This document shows, one piece after another, positions 9,501-19,440 of a stretch of 20,700 bases of DNA. The notes beneath the pieces are model-generated. The model made no database searches and was not told the DNA's origin. It saw only the letters and a program-made list of their open reading frames with translations. Source of the DNA: Plantago elongata (lineage: Eukaryota; Streptophyta; Magnoliopsida; Lamiales; Plantaginaceae); NCBI GenBank assembly GCA_036897095.1, contig JAYMSP010003198.1:1-20700 (forward strand), given 5' to 3'. Position 1 is the stretch's first letter. Each line of letters begins with the position of its first letter. The position numbers and the translations under genes were made by a program.

Positions 9501-12500
9501 TATACATCACCAAATAATACCTCATGGAAAATTTTCCTAAATGTTTCACAGTTTGAACCTGAGTCCTCAAGTGCAATGGGATTTGGTTTTCGGTGTGGTT
9601 TCCTTGGTCTGCTTCATATGGAAATTGTCCAGGTAAGAGTTGAGAAGTTTGAAGTCTCAAGTATTGTTGTGGTTAGTTTTCAGGTCCTACACTCAGTTCC
9701 TAAGATTTTTTATTTTTATTTTTTTACTCTACAGGAAAGACTGGAACGCGAGTACAATTTGAGTCTAATAACCACGGCACCGAGCGTGGTTTATAGAGTG
9801 CATTGTGTAAACGGTGATATTGTAATTCCCAGACACATCCTATATATGATATAGATAGTACAATAACTTACGTTCTAGATTTCTCGTTAGGTCTGCAATT
9901 TAGACATTAATTTTTAACTGAAGTTATTGATATACTTTTGTGTGTGCATTAGAATCATGCAAATTGTAGCAATATACTTTTGAGTATTTTCTTGGTGATG
10001 CATTTTTATGAATCTGAAATTTAATTGAACCCCTCACGGGATTGGTCTCTTTATCTGGTGTACTAAAATAGCTAGGAGGTTACACACTTATTCAGTTATT
10101 CCTCATATAAACTATTAACATGAATTCGAGAACTAAGAATGTTTTCTCGTAGAAGGGTTCTTTAAGTGAGGTAACATCTTTATCATTTTTACAAATAACA
10201 CCAACAACTAGCAAAAACACTAAGGTTAATGACATTCTTTCTCCCTGTGATAGACAAAATTCAGCTAATGTTTTATGAACCTCAATTTGTTACAGAAGCA
10301 TAACCTGGCTTGTCTTGCTAAATTCTTTGACCCTTGTCCAAAGTCAGATGACTGCAGTTCAACTGCATCTGCTGGGTGAATGTATTGAGTTGTGTTGCAG
10401 CAGTGTGATCTGAATAGCTTGCCAGTTGGGTTTAACTTTGAAACAACTTTCTGTTCAAATAGACCTTGCCTGCATAATTTTCTTTATGTTACACATTTGA
10501 AGTCTCTGACTAAGCTGTTAGTTTAATGGATTGAGAGTAGACTGCATCCTTTCTAAACTTTATAGATACATAACTTATATAAAGCAATAATCCCAAGTAC
10601 CAAGACTGGTTGCTTGCTTTATATTCATTCTCCTGCTTGTAGATTTGCTACTTCGACAATCTAGACAATAATGTCTAGCTTGTCAGCACCTAAAAAGCAT
10701 TTTATAGAGATTTATCTACACTTGAGGATAATTCACTAATGCTTTAGTTCCATGTATTTTTGCATCATTTTGTTTGATATCCTTTCATAATTGATTTCCT
10801 CCATCTCACTACTTCTGCCTGTTTCCAAATTAATTAAATGAAGAAAATTAATCTATTTGCATATTGTGTAATAAAATACTGTTCTGGTCTAGGTTGAGTG
10901 TTCAAATCCATCCGCACTTCCTGAACCTGGACTCAGAAGGTCAATTGAGGAGCCAATGGTCAAGGTTATTTTGCTTGAGCATTTTGGATCTCTGTCTTTT
11001 CACCTTGTTGAATCATGTATATAAGCTTTTCTTATCTCCGCAGATTGAAATGCTCACCCCAAAGGACTACATCGGTGCACTGATGGAACTTGCTCAGGAC
11101 CGTAGAGGAGAATTCAAAGAAATGAAATTCATTACTGAGATTAGAGCATCACTAAATTATGAGTTACCCCTGGCTGAGGTATATCCGGCTGTGTTGCTGA
11201 CATAACTCTTTGACTTGCATGGGTGAAAAGTAGCAATTCAAATTAAGCCCCGTTGCTTACCTTATGGACCTTCCTTGTTGTGTTCTAGATGGTGGGGGAC
11301 TTTTTTGATCAGTTAAAGTCGAGGAGTAAAGGCTATGCAAGCATGGAGTATTCTGTTATCGGGTAATTACATGAACTTTAACTCCACCTGTCAAATTTAA
11401 GAGTGAAACCATTTAACTTTAGTATTTAATCATCCTTGTTGTATCGACAACGTTTTTTCTGGATAATTTGTTATTTTACATTAGTAAACTACATATTGAT
11501 TCTGTAGGTATTGTTTGCTCAATTAGTATTCTTGGTATATGGTTTTGTCGCCAGACTAGATGGATAAATATATCATCTCTCTATATGAAACTTCGCAACA
11601 GTCAGAAGCATATTACTCTACTTTGGATAAATGTTGGTGGCAGGTACAAAGAAAGTGACTTAATAAAGCTTGATATTCAAATAAATGGAGACCCAGTGGA
11701 ACCATTATCAACTATTGTTCATAGGGACAAGGTAAGTACTCAAAGTCTGTTAAAAGTTAAAAATCATTTTTGGAATGACTGTCACTGTTCTGTATAAGAC
11801 CTTAACATTATTTTAATGAGATTCGGTTTTCACAAATGAGGGAACATTGTCTTAAAATTGTACTAGGTTAAACTTATGACAATGATTGCCAAGTGCAATT
11901 TTCTCTCACATATCCTCAGTTTTAGTTAATCTATATGTCAACTGAAATAAGCATTTTCAAGTTTATCTGTATTTGATTTTATGGAGAATGTTATTACGTT
12001 CTAAAGCTTGATCCTCCCAGTAAGAAAACATGTAGGGTACTTATGGTTCATTCCCAGAAACACAATTTTACAAGTTGATTATATGTTGTAGAAGTCTCCT
12101 GGGTATTATAGAGAGAGAGAAAAAAAACGATGGACATGGCATGGACACGAAAAATATATGTTTTGTTAAAGAAGTTTGTGTTAAATCACCAATCTTCACA
12201 CCTAAAATTGTTTTATGGTACAAAATTAACATCCAGTCGCAAGAGATTAAATGTTCGCTGCTATAACATCAATGTCTTTATTAAAATTCAAAACATCCTA
12301 ATTTTACTTTGGTGCATCAGTCCATCTTTTTTTTAAATGGACAGTCTCTCAAAGATGTTTGCCTTCTTGTAGATTTTGTCTGGTTGCTAAATTCACAGAT
12401 TTTTTGGTCTCTTTCCAAGCGATTACGTTTTGTACTTGGGCACATATAAGCTCAAGTGTGTTGTGCTTCTTTAATATATGGGACCTTTCTCAGGCTTATA

Positions 12501-14149
12501 GTGTCGGAAGGGCCTTGACTCAAAAACTAAAGGAATTAATACCAAGGCAAATGTTTAAAGTACCCATCCAGGTAAGATAGCAATCTTCTTCCAGCCTTAT
12601 CACCTGAAAGAGGTGATATGAAGTTATTCGAATTGACATCATGTACCCATATATACCTCAATCATATAGATCTGGATTACCAGCACACTCTTCTTCCCTA
12701 TATTTTAGGTAAATTCAAATTTCAAATTCACATCCTGCACCCATATATTCCTTGTAATTGAGTCAAATTTACCAAATTGTCAGCTTACATATACTGATGC
12801 ATTGCGTTTCCTTATTATCATACCACAGTATGAAATTGATATTTTTCCTTTGTCAGGCATGCATAGGTGCCAAAGTGATTGCTAGTGAAGCATTATCGGC
12901 AATCCGGAAGGATGTTCTTGCCAAATGCTACGGTAAGGGTTGTTCCCCTGAGTGTATGTAAACAGTCTCGTCCTGGTATCTGGAGAAAACTGCTTGAGAA
13001 ATAATATTCTGATAATTAGTACTATACTCCCTCCGTCCCACAGGAACTCGATACATTTGTTATTTTAGTTGTCCTACACAACTTCATACATTATTAAAAA
13101 AAAGAAGTTGCTCCACACCCAGCAAATGATAAAAAAAATTCTAACATTACACACTAATTACACATTTTGACACTAAAACTACCCTTTTTACCACATTTTC
13201 ATATTTCATCATTTATTCTAATTTTTCAATTTAGACTACGCGCTAACTTAATGTATGACGTTATCCCGACGGAGGGAATATTGAATTCAGCAACTTATCT
13301 TCTTCTTTAACACTCATGACTCAACTTAAGGATATGCAATGATTATTATGTTCCAGTATACCCCTTTGACATTTTGCTTAATCACTTCATTACAATGATC
13401 ATGTTGCATAGGTGGAGACATTACAAGGAAAAAGAAATTGCTGAAGAAACAGGTAAATTCTATATATAAACTAGCTGCAGACCCCTTGTATATTGGCAGA
13501 TAGATAGAAGATACCCTTCCAGGAATAATTGTTTGTTTCGTAATCCCTACCCTTTTAATTTGCAAGCTGAAGAGTGATGACCCAAATATTAGTACCGCCC
13601 ACACAGAATCATGATCTGGTGTTCTTTCCATCCTTGTGAGTTGTGAGAATGATCAGGAACTTGTCCTTCCTTTTTTGTATCAGACTTTCCATCCTATTTA
13701 ATATTACATAGGAAATTTGCTGTAACAACTGAACAAATGATAATTGGCTGGAACTTCATCAGAGGAAACAGGAAATAGAAAAAAAATGCATATATAACGC
13801 TAGCCCATTATGACACCCCTACTGCCCTACCTGTCATATTCTTTCTTCAGCATTTCATGTAAGCTACTGAACAAATGATAATTGGCTGGAACTTCATCAG
13901 AGGAAACAGGAAATAGAAAAAAATGCATATATAATTAACTCGCTAGCCCATTATGACACCCCTACTGCCCTACCTGTCATATTCCTTCTTCAGCATTTCA
14001 TGTAAGCTACTTATGGATGGTCTATTTATGTTGATTTGTTATGCTCATAACAGGCCGAGGGAAAGAAAAGAATGAAGGCAATTGGTAAAGTTGATGTGCC
14101 CCAAGAAGCGTTTATGGCTGTACTAAAACTTGAAAAGGAAGTATTATGA
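3561..14149 (+). CDS. GUF1: Chloroplast translation factor GUF1 homolog (LepA/EF4), complete, 22 exons
   Basis: The joined exons encode 682 residues, close to the length I recall for the Arabidopsis plastid LepA. LepA/EF4 is a ribosome-binding GTPase of the EF-G class, linked to back-translocation or rescue of stalled ribosomes; the plastid form supports chloroplast protein synthesis. Residues 1 to about 60 are Ser-, Arg- and Lys-rich, as in a stromal transit peptide. The GTPase domain begins at residue 82: G1 AHIDHGKST (94-102), G2 RERGITIK (131-138), G3 DTPGHVDF (159-166, with His163 at the catalytic position), G4 NKID (213-216), G5 SAK (244-246). Domain II is about 270-360, domain III about 380-460, and the EF-G-like domain V about 488-575. 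The LepA-specific C-terminal domain includes [18 protein letters not shown] (634-651) and VPQEAF. The ATG at 3561 was chosen because it opens the transit peptide and has a good context. Every key residue I checked is present. Family assignment is certain; plastid rather than mitochondrial location is inferred from the transit peptide and resemblance to the plant plastid form. Confidence 0.96.
3855..4015. repeat. Short direct repeat in GUF1 intron 1
   Basis: TTACCTGTATTGAATTGTTG near 3855 recurs with one difference near 3975, each copy followed by TGGTTT, about 119 bp apart. It is a small local duplication in an intron with no visible function. Confidence 0.6.
4515..4599. repeat. 24-bp direct repeat in GUF1 intron 2
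   Basis: An identical 24-nt block beginning AAGATTTTGGTCCATATGGC occurs at 4515-4538 and 4576-4599, offset 61 bp. The perfect match suggests a fairly recent local duplication. The rest of the 471-bp intron shows nothing else of note. Confidence 0.85.
6573..6818. mobile_element. Stowaway-like MITE (Tc1/mariner) in GUF1 intron 7
   Basis: A 246-bp AT-rich element begins CTCCCCCTGTTCCAAAACA and ends TGTTTTGGACGGAGGGAG. The ends pair as imperfect terminal inverted repeats of about 34 bp that run inward to ATTTTGAC / GTCAAAAT. The outer sequence matches the Stowaway signature CTCCCTCCGT. TA flanks the left end, and TA follows one base after the right end, as expected for TA target duplication. There is no coding capacity, so it would depend on a mariner transposase elsewhere. 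It lies wholly inside the intron, clear of both splice sites. Confidence 0.88.
13027..13278. mobile_element. Stowaway-like MITE (Tc1/mariner) in GUF1 intron 20
   Basis: A 252-bp AT-rich element begins CTCCCTCCGTCCCACAGGAA and ends CCCGACGGAGGGAA, flanked directly by TA on both sides. The outer repeats fit the Stowaway consensus, and the inner match continues as ATACATT / AATGTAT. It carries no coding sequence. Its interior is unlike the intron 7 element, so the two are probably separate insertions of different subfamilies. Confidence 0.88.
13728..14011. repeat. 138-bp tandem duplication in GUF1 intron 21
   Basis: The block starting ACTGAACAAATGATAATTGG (13728-13865) is repeated at once at 13866-14011. 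Apart from a 6-bp length difference near the internal GCATATATAA, a one-base A-run difference and very few substitutions, the copies are identical, so the duplication is recent. It ends about 40 bp before the last acceptor (14053), so it lies close to, and may include, the branch-point region of intron 21. Confidence 0.95.
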
Positions 14150-14639
14150 TTAACCAGCACCGGTATAAGGTTAAGATCAAGAACTTCAATTTCCTAAGTC
14201 ATAGGAAAAACCACATCATACTTAGGTGGGGAGGTGATTTTCTCCATATTCAGGAAAAACACATCGCAACTTATAGGATCCCTGATATATTCTTTTTCAG
14301 GCCGTGAATCTGCTATCATATATACATTCAAAGAGTGAATTTTGTTTAATTCTCTCGAGAGATTTATACGGTGAAGTTATGGTAGTGTTGTTGCATCCGG
14401 TTGTACAATTTTTAAACTTCTACTCTTTTTTCCTATTAGCCGAATGTTAAGGAAAGAAAATTTTCATCCAACTGCTCATGACATTTGTCACAAATCCAAC
14501 GGTACCACAGAAGATGTCGCACAATTATGGCGTAGAGGATTTAAAGTGCTTTGTGAAGAATGGTGGTCGTTGGAGAGCAGCACTAGATGCTTTTTCTTTT
14601 TCTTTTTTTCTCCTAAACCAATAGCAAACTTGATATGTA
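14150..14639 (+). other. Probable GUF1 3' UTR and flank
   Basis: The stop codon is TGA at 14147-14149. The following 490 bp shows no gene and no canonical AATAAA signal. T-rich tracts near 14400-14435 and 14590-14615 could serve plant 3'-end formation. A 12-bp palindrome, TCTCTCGAGAGA, sits at 14351-14362. An open frame at 14444-14683 runs into the LTR element, is low-complexity at its end, and was not accepted as coding. Confidence 0.45.
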
Positions 14640-15342
14640 TGTTAAAGTCCTCTCCACGAACCAACCGATCTAATATGAATTAGACATAGCAAGTTGACGA
14701 GCTTTACTCAAATTGCGACTAGTTCGTCACAAAGAACTAAATATATGTACAAGGGGCTCAAGGTCGGACCCAAGTCCAACCCTGAGCATGTGAAGGCTGC
14801 CCTTGAGGGTCGGACCCAAGTCCGTCCCTAAATACTTGGAGTCCGACCTTGAATGTCGGTGTAGTGTCACGCGCCACCCATTTTCGACGACACGACTCAA
14901 CATCTCGCCCTACCGATCAATCTCCGGAATTGTCGGAGCTTTATCCCCCCACCCTTCTCCTATAAATAGGAGGGCATATTCTCCTTATAATGTAAGTAAT
15001 CATCTATCAATATTCTATTCTCTAACTTTAGAGGTCCGAGCCCAAGCTCTGAGCCTCTAAACAAGTAAAGTTCTAGCTCGGTCCAAAAGGGTCTAACCCC
15101 TTCCTCTTATTTGTTTCAGATAGACGGATCTTCTTCAAGGTCGGACTTTCTCCAGGGAAGGACCTTCTCCAAGGTCGTACCTTCTCTGGGCTCGTACCTT
15201 CTCTGGGTCGTACCTTCGCTACCTATTGACTTAAGAGAATTAAGAAGAACTTTCTTGATCACCTTGCTCTCTCAAAGAACTAAGACGGACTAGACTCTAC
15301 CTAATCCTTGAACTTTGTCTTAGCCGGATTTATACACTATCA
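14640..15342 (+). repeat. Left LTR
   Basis: It begins TGTTAAAGTCCTCTCCACGA and ends TTATACACTATCA. A TATA box (TATAAATAGG, 14961-14970) marks the U3 promoter, so transcripts should start near 15000. Just after lies a 7-bp inverted repeat, TTAGAGG (15028-15034) / CCTCTAA (15054-15060). Further on are short repeats of the form TCGTACCTTCTCTGGG (about 15175-15215). Reading frames inside it mirror those in the right LTR because the two were once identical, and I do not treat them as genes. Confidence 0.88.
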
Positions 15343-15345
15343 TAT

Positions 15346-15362
15346 TGGCGCCGTCTGTGGGA
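15346..15362 (+). promoter_or_regulatory. Primer-binding site of the LTR element
   Basis: TGGCGCCGTCTGTGGGA starts three bases after the CA end of the left LTR. The TGGCGCC start and this position are typical of plant Ty3/gypsy elements, where the site pairs with the 3' end of a tRNA whose acceptor ends in GGCGCCA. The exact tRNA cannot be assigned by eye. Confidence 0.75.
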
Positions 15363-16682
15363 ATCCCTTGGAACGAAAAGTCATGGCACCACCACTACAA
15401 GTCTAAACTTAGGGGCTGCATCCGACGTCGGCCTCTCTAACCATGTCCGAACTCAATCCTCTATCAAGGTTGGACCAATCGATGAAAATCGAATCATTCT
15501 CGAACACTACGAGAAAGATGGGAACGAGCCCCCCATCCCCACCTCGAACCACTACCGGGGGTGGAATGCATACCTTCTTCAATACCCTCCTCTAAGAGCC
15601 AACTCTAGATGAAGAAGAATAATCTCGAACTCTCTAGGACCCCGAGGTCTAAACAAGATAAAGAAGACATCAACTCACTATGATGAAGAATGACGAGTAG
15701 ACAACTCAAAGTGTCTAGGGCCCCCAAGAGTCGTAAACGACTCAATACTTAACAAGATGTAGAAGACAACTCAAAGTGTTCATGATCCCGAAAGTCCTTG
15801 GCAACTTGATTAGATGAGACAAAGCAAGATTAAAAATTTGCAAACACTAGCAACATTGACAAAATGAGAGAATTCAAAAGATCGACAAAGCATGTAAAAC
15901 CGAAAGCAAGAGAACAATGAAAGATAGCGAAAAGGTCTGAAGCATTCATATTGAAGGTCATCCCTTGATAAACAAAGCTACAATTGAAGCTCAGGAGTAA
16001 TCCAAGCATAATCGAAGAGAGACATTGAAAGTAAGGATAAAGTTCAACCCTCACAAGCCAAGGATAACCAAACAAAAATTAATTCTACATGTTCAAATGG
16101 TTGAACACTTTACAAGAATTGCACGAGTGCATAACCCCAATCGAACGAGGCACGAACCTCAAAATCAGAACTGGTGGTCGTCTTGGCGAAGCAACGAACA
16201 TGGTGGGATCAATCGTTCTTAACCAGGAAGTGTCGGAATTAGATCTCGGTCTGAATGTCGGACTTTTTGAAACCACAATTTTTTTAATATATAATCACTC
16301 ACAAATGAGTCCAAAAGAATATGCATGAAAATAAAAATGCCAAAACCCACAAGGTCGCCACAACCTTATAGCGATGGTCGGCAATATAAAATTCTACTAG
16401 CAATGCCAGGAACCAACTAGACACCACTAGAAACCTGGGAGTAAACAATCACGACCTTGTTGTTGACTTTTTGGTATAATATACATCACCACCATAGACC
16501 ATTGAGTAAGTCATCTCTCTGCCACGCCAAAACCAGCCAAGAGCAAACTCAAAAATGAGCCAAATTATGAATAGGAACAAAACATAACATTTTTGACACA
16601 TGAATGTCCCAAAATCATATTTCAAAATTCGAGCTTACTCGACGAAATCAAACAGACGAATGAAAGTAACTTACAATCGGAC

Positions 16683-16806
16683 TCCAACGGATGGAGCAAG
16701 CTGCCGTACTTCTCAATCGGCGTACAAATTTGAACTTACGATCTGATCCAACGGATGGAGCAAGCTGCCGGACTTCTAAATTGACAGACGAATTTGAAGT
16801 CCGAAT
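16683..16806. repeat. 64-bp tandem repeat inside the LTR element
   Basis: TCCAACGGATGGAGCAAGCT starts at 16683 and again at 16747, with related sequence following each (GGACTTCT- and AAATTTGAA-like parts). Two diverged copies are visible. The second is followed by further loosely similar GAATGG/GGACGGA sequence. Confidence 0.8.
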
Positions 16807-17509
16807 GGGTGGACAAAGTTGTACTTCAAGCGAATGGACGGACTATGAGCTAACGAATGGATTCGGGACGTAAACCGGTGGACTCCTCTCTTAATGGAAT
16901 GTCGGTCGAGAGGAGAGGAATTGGGAGCCTCGATCGAATGAACAAAATGACCTCAAGCACACTGTCGGAACCAAGCAATTCGACGGACATTATTTGAATC
17001 AGCCGGCACAAATGGCAAACAGACGAACTAAGGAGCCACTGCTCGGACCTCGAGCTCACGGCCAGACAAAATTTGAATCTGCCGAAATTAAAATCGGGAA
17101 TTGAGAAAATGGAATCGAAAGTTGGAGCACACAGTCAGACTTTTTGAGGATGAAGAAAACATAATATGAAAGTTGCTTGGGACGGGCGGATTTCCTGAGT
17201 TGTTAGGCGACGGACATAATCGAGGCTCAAACCTGCTGACGGAAGCCGAATCCGTTTCACTCGGACTTCTTCTCTCTTTGAAAGTCGGCCGAGAGATGAA
17301 ATTAGCTAGAGCAGGGGCTGCTAGTCAAGTGAGCAAAGTGGAGAATATAGCACATATATATAGAGAGTCAAATGGGTTGAACGTCAAATGGGCTTATGGG
17401 CTGAACTAAAACTCATGGGCCAATAACTCCAACTCATACTCGGTCCAACTCATTTCAACTCGTCAAAGTCGCCCATCTCCGCCCAATTCAACAAATATTC
17501 AAGCTCAGA

Positions 17510-17619
17510 CTCATTTTTCAAGATGGCAACAATTCGAGATCCGCTCATTTTTCAAGACGGTGCAAAATTCGAATTCAACCTCATTTTTCAAGCTTGTGAA
17601 AAATTCAAGCTTCGCCTCA
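17510..17619. repeat. 34-36-bp tandem repeat, three copies, before the right LTR
   Basis: CTCATTTTTCAAG starts at 17510, 17544 and 17580. Each copy is followed by a variable part containing CAA-AATTC and then the next CTCAT. The array ends exactly at the right LTR, where a polypurine tract would normally be expected. Confidence 0.85.
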
Positions 17620-18340
17620 TGTTAAAGTCCTCTCCACAAACCAACCAATCTAATACGAATTAGATATAGCAATTTCACGAGCGTCACTCAAACCGCGACA
17701 AGTTCGACATAAAGAACTAAGCATATGTACAAGGGGCACAAGGTCGGACCCAAGTCTGGCCCTGAGCACGTGAAGGTTGCCCATGTGGGTCGGACCTAAG
17801 TCCGTCCCTAAATACTTGGAGTCCGACCTTGAATGTCGGTGTAGTGTCACGCGCCACCCATCTCCGACGACACGTGTCAACATCTCGTCCTACCGACCAA
17901 TCTCCGGAATTGTTGGAGCTTTGTCCCCTCACCCTTCTCCTATAAATAGGAGGGCATGTTCTCCTCATAATGTAAGTAACCACCTTTCAATATTCTACTC
18001 TCTAACTTTAGAGGTCCGGGCCCGAGCTCTCAGCCTCTAAACAAGTAAAGTCCTAGCCTGGTTTGTCTTAGACAAACCAGCCTAAAAGGGTCTAACTTCT
18101 TCCTCTTATTTGTTTCAGATAGACGGATCTTCTTCATGGTCGGACATACTCCGAGGTCGGACTTTCTCCAGGGAAGGACCTTCTCCAAGCTCGTACCTTC
18201 TCCGGGCTATACCTTCACTACCTATTGCCTTAAGAGAATTAATAAGAACTTTCTTGATCACCTCGCTCTTTCAAAGAACTAAGACGGACTAGACTCTACC
18301 TAATCCTCAAACTTTGTCTTAGCCGGATTATATACTATCA
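17620..18340 (+). repeat. Right LTR
   Basis: A direct repeat of the left LTR with the same TGTTAAAGTCC start and ACTATCA end. The TATA box is conserved (TATAAATAGG, 17941-17950), as is the TTAGAGG/CCTCTAA inverted repeat (18008-18014 and 18034-18040). It also has a 23-bp near-perfect palindrome at 18058-18080 (CTGGTTTGTCT, one T, AGACAAACCAG) that is not present in that form in the left LTR. Confidence 0.88.
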
Positions 18341-18999
18341 AAATCCTACTTTCTATTACCCAGTAAACTTGCACGTCCAAAAGACTACTTAAAACAAAGT
18401 GATCCAATTTCAACAAAAAATCTAGAAAATCCTAGAAATCTAACTAACGATAATCTTATCCGCTTAGCTTTTGAGATGGGATTCATCTAGTTAAGCTCTA
18501 TAGTATCATAATGTTTTATCCAATATATCATCCATGTGAATTCTACCAAAATTAATCTCATTATGAAAATTTCACAAGCCATAAATTGTCTTTGTTAATC
18601 TCAATTTTTAACGTTTTAGCATTCCCACTTTGTACTATAGTAATTCTAACAAGGCAATAAGGTACTATAATAATTCCAACAAGTTATATAAGAGTTGTTG
18701 GAGAGTTGGCATTCCAGTATAATATGAGAGCAAAAATCGGTCCAACACTAATATGTATAAGCCTCAAATAGAACCGTGAGAGTCTGGAAAAAGGGAGTCT
18801 GAAAAAAGCTACTAGGTGGTCCACTCGCATTAAAGTCTTAAAAAATCATGATAAAGAAAGATGTATCTAGTCGCCATCTTGGTGGTATGGTTGGTTTCAT
18901 ACTCTGAAATGAAGCAACATTCCACATAGTCACATGTTAGGGAGTTAGATATGCATATGTTTATTATGTGATGTAGCATATGTGGTGGCACACAATTAA
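18341..18999. other. Intergenic DNA, no gene seen
   Basis: AT-rich sequence on both strands without a convincing reading frame. A minor local repeat, TACTATA-TAATTC-AACAAG, occurs twice between about 18633 and 18690. I see no element ends. Confidence 0.5.
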
Positions 19000-19097
19000 T
19001 TCAACAACTAAAATATAAGATATAAATAAGCCTATATTCAGAATGTGATTCAACAACTAAAATATAAGATATAAATAAGCCTATGTTCAGAATGTGA
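19000..19097. repeat. 49-bp tandem duplication
   Basis: TTCAACAACTAAAATATAAG begins at 19000 and again at 19049. The two 49-bp units differ at about one position (CTATATTC against CTATGTTC), so the duplication is recent. Confidence 0.95.
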
Positions 19098-19440
19098 GCT
19101 TGTTATTATGGGTACAAACATTATGCCCACAATAAATATATATAACACAATTTTTGGATGAGACGTTCAAGTGATAATAATTTTTGGAAGATAAGTTTAT
19201 TAGTAAGATACACGAATTCATATAAGTGGACAATTTAATATGATTTTGTATAGATATTAACGATGTTTTAGTAAAATCTTTACTATTTTGGGATATAATT
19301 GTAATATTGTATTATTTGTCTGGATTTAATCATAATATTATAATAATAAATTATTTATGAGATATCAATTTAATTAAATTAATACATAAATAAACTGAAG
19401 GAAAAAGAATAAAATCCATGGAATACTTTAGTACAAATAT
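19098..19440. other. Very AT-rich intergenic DNA
   Basis: Long A/T runs such as AATATTATAATAATAAATTA and no reading frame, RNA gene or element end that I can support. Confidence 0.5.

Larger units (their letters stand above)
3561..14149 (+). other. GUF1: Exon-intron structure of GUF1
   Basis: Coding exons: 3561-3803, 4163-4339, 4811-4897, 5388-5444, 5624-5689, 6025-6087, 6399-6443, 6863-6963, 7687-7783, 8043-8114, 8501-8655, 8758-8815, 9552-9632, 9735-9821, 10893-10964, 11044-11178, 11289-11362, 11644-11731, 12494-12571, 12857-12932, 13412-13452, 14054-14149. All 21 introns are GT-AG. Introns 8, 11 and 17 are phase 2, intron 20 is phase 1, and the other 17 are phase 0. Intron sizes run from 79 bp (intron 15) to 1071 bp (intron 14, 9822-10892, in which I see no inserted element). 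Intron 1 has the weakest donor (AAG|GTCCAA). Boundaries were set by hand from reading frame, splice consensus and the known LepA protein. Confidence 0.92.
15363..17619 (+). other. Interior of the LTR element, no recognised protein
   Basis: About 2.26 kb of mixed composition. No retrotransposon domain was recognised in any frame; the longest open frames are about 80 codons and unconvincing. It holds two short tandem repeat blocks (16683-16806 and 17510-17619). I did not find a clear polypurine tract next to the right LTR. Confidence 0.6.
14640..18340 (+). mobile_element. Non-autonomous LTR retrotransposon, probably Ty3/gypsy-related
   Basis: Two direct repeats of about 703 and 721 bp begin TGTTAAAGTCC and end ACTATCA, giving the usual TG...CA ends. 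A primer-binding-like site follows the left one. The interior is about 2.28 kb, and I see no gag, protease, reverse transcriptase, RNase H or integrase motif on either strand, so it fits a LARD-type passenger element. By eye the LTRs are about 90 percent identical. At the commonly used plant rate of 1.3e-8 per site per year that suggests insertion roughly three to five million years ago. No matching 5-bp target duplication is evident at these ends. Superfamily is inferred from the TGGCGCC-type site only. It is a fossil, not coding-competent by itself. Confidence 0.85.

Noticed and set aside
13326-13631. 101-codon minus-strand frame across GUF1 exon 21
   Set aside because: It overlaps a conserved LepA exon on the other strand and shows no recognisable features.
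14444-14683. 79-codon frame after GUF1
   Set aside because: It ends in a poly-Phe stretch from a T-run and crosses the left LTR boundary.
14803-15060. Near-identical reading frames in the two LTRs (also 17777-18040)
   Set aside because: The likeness is explained by the LTRs being copies of each other; the frames span U3 and the TATA box and match no protein family I know.
15830-17409. Small frames on both strands in the LTR element interior as candidate genes
   Set aside because: All are below about 85 codons, mutually overlapping, and without retrotransposon or host domains.
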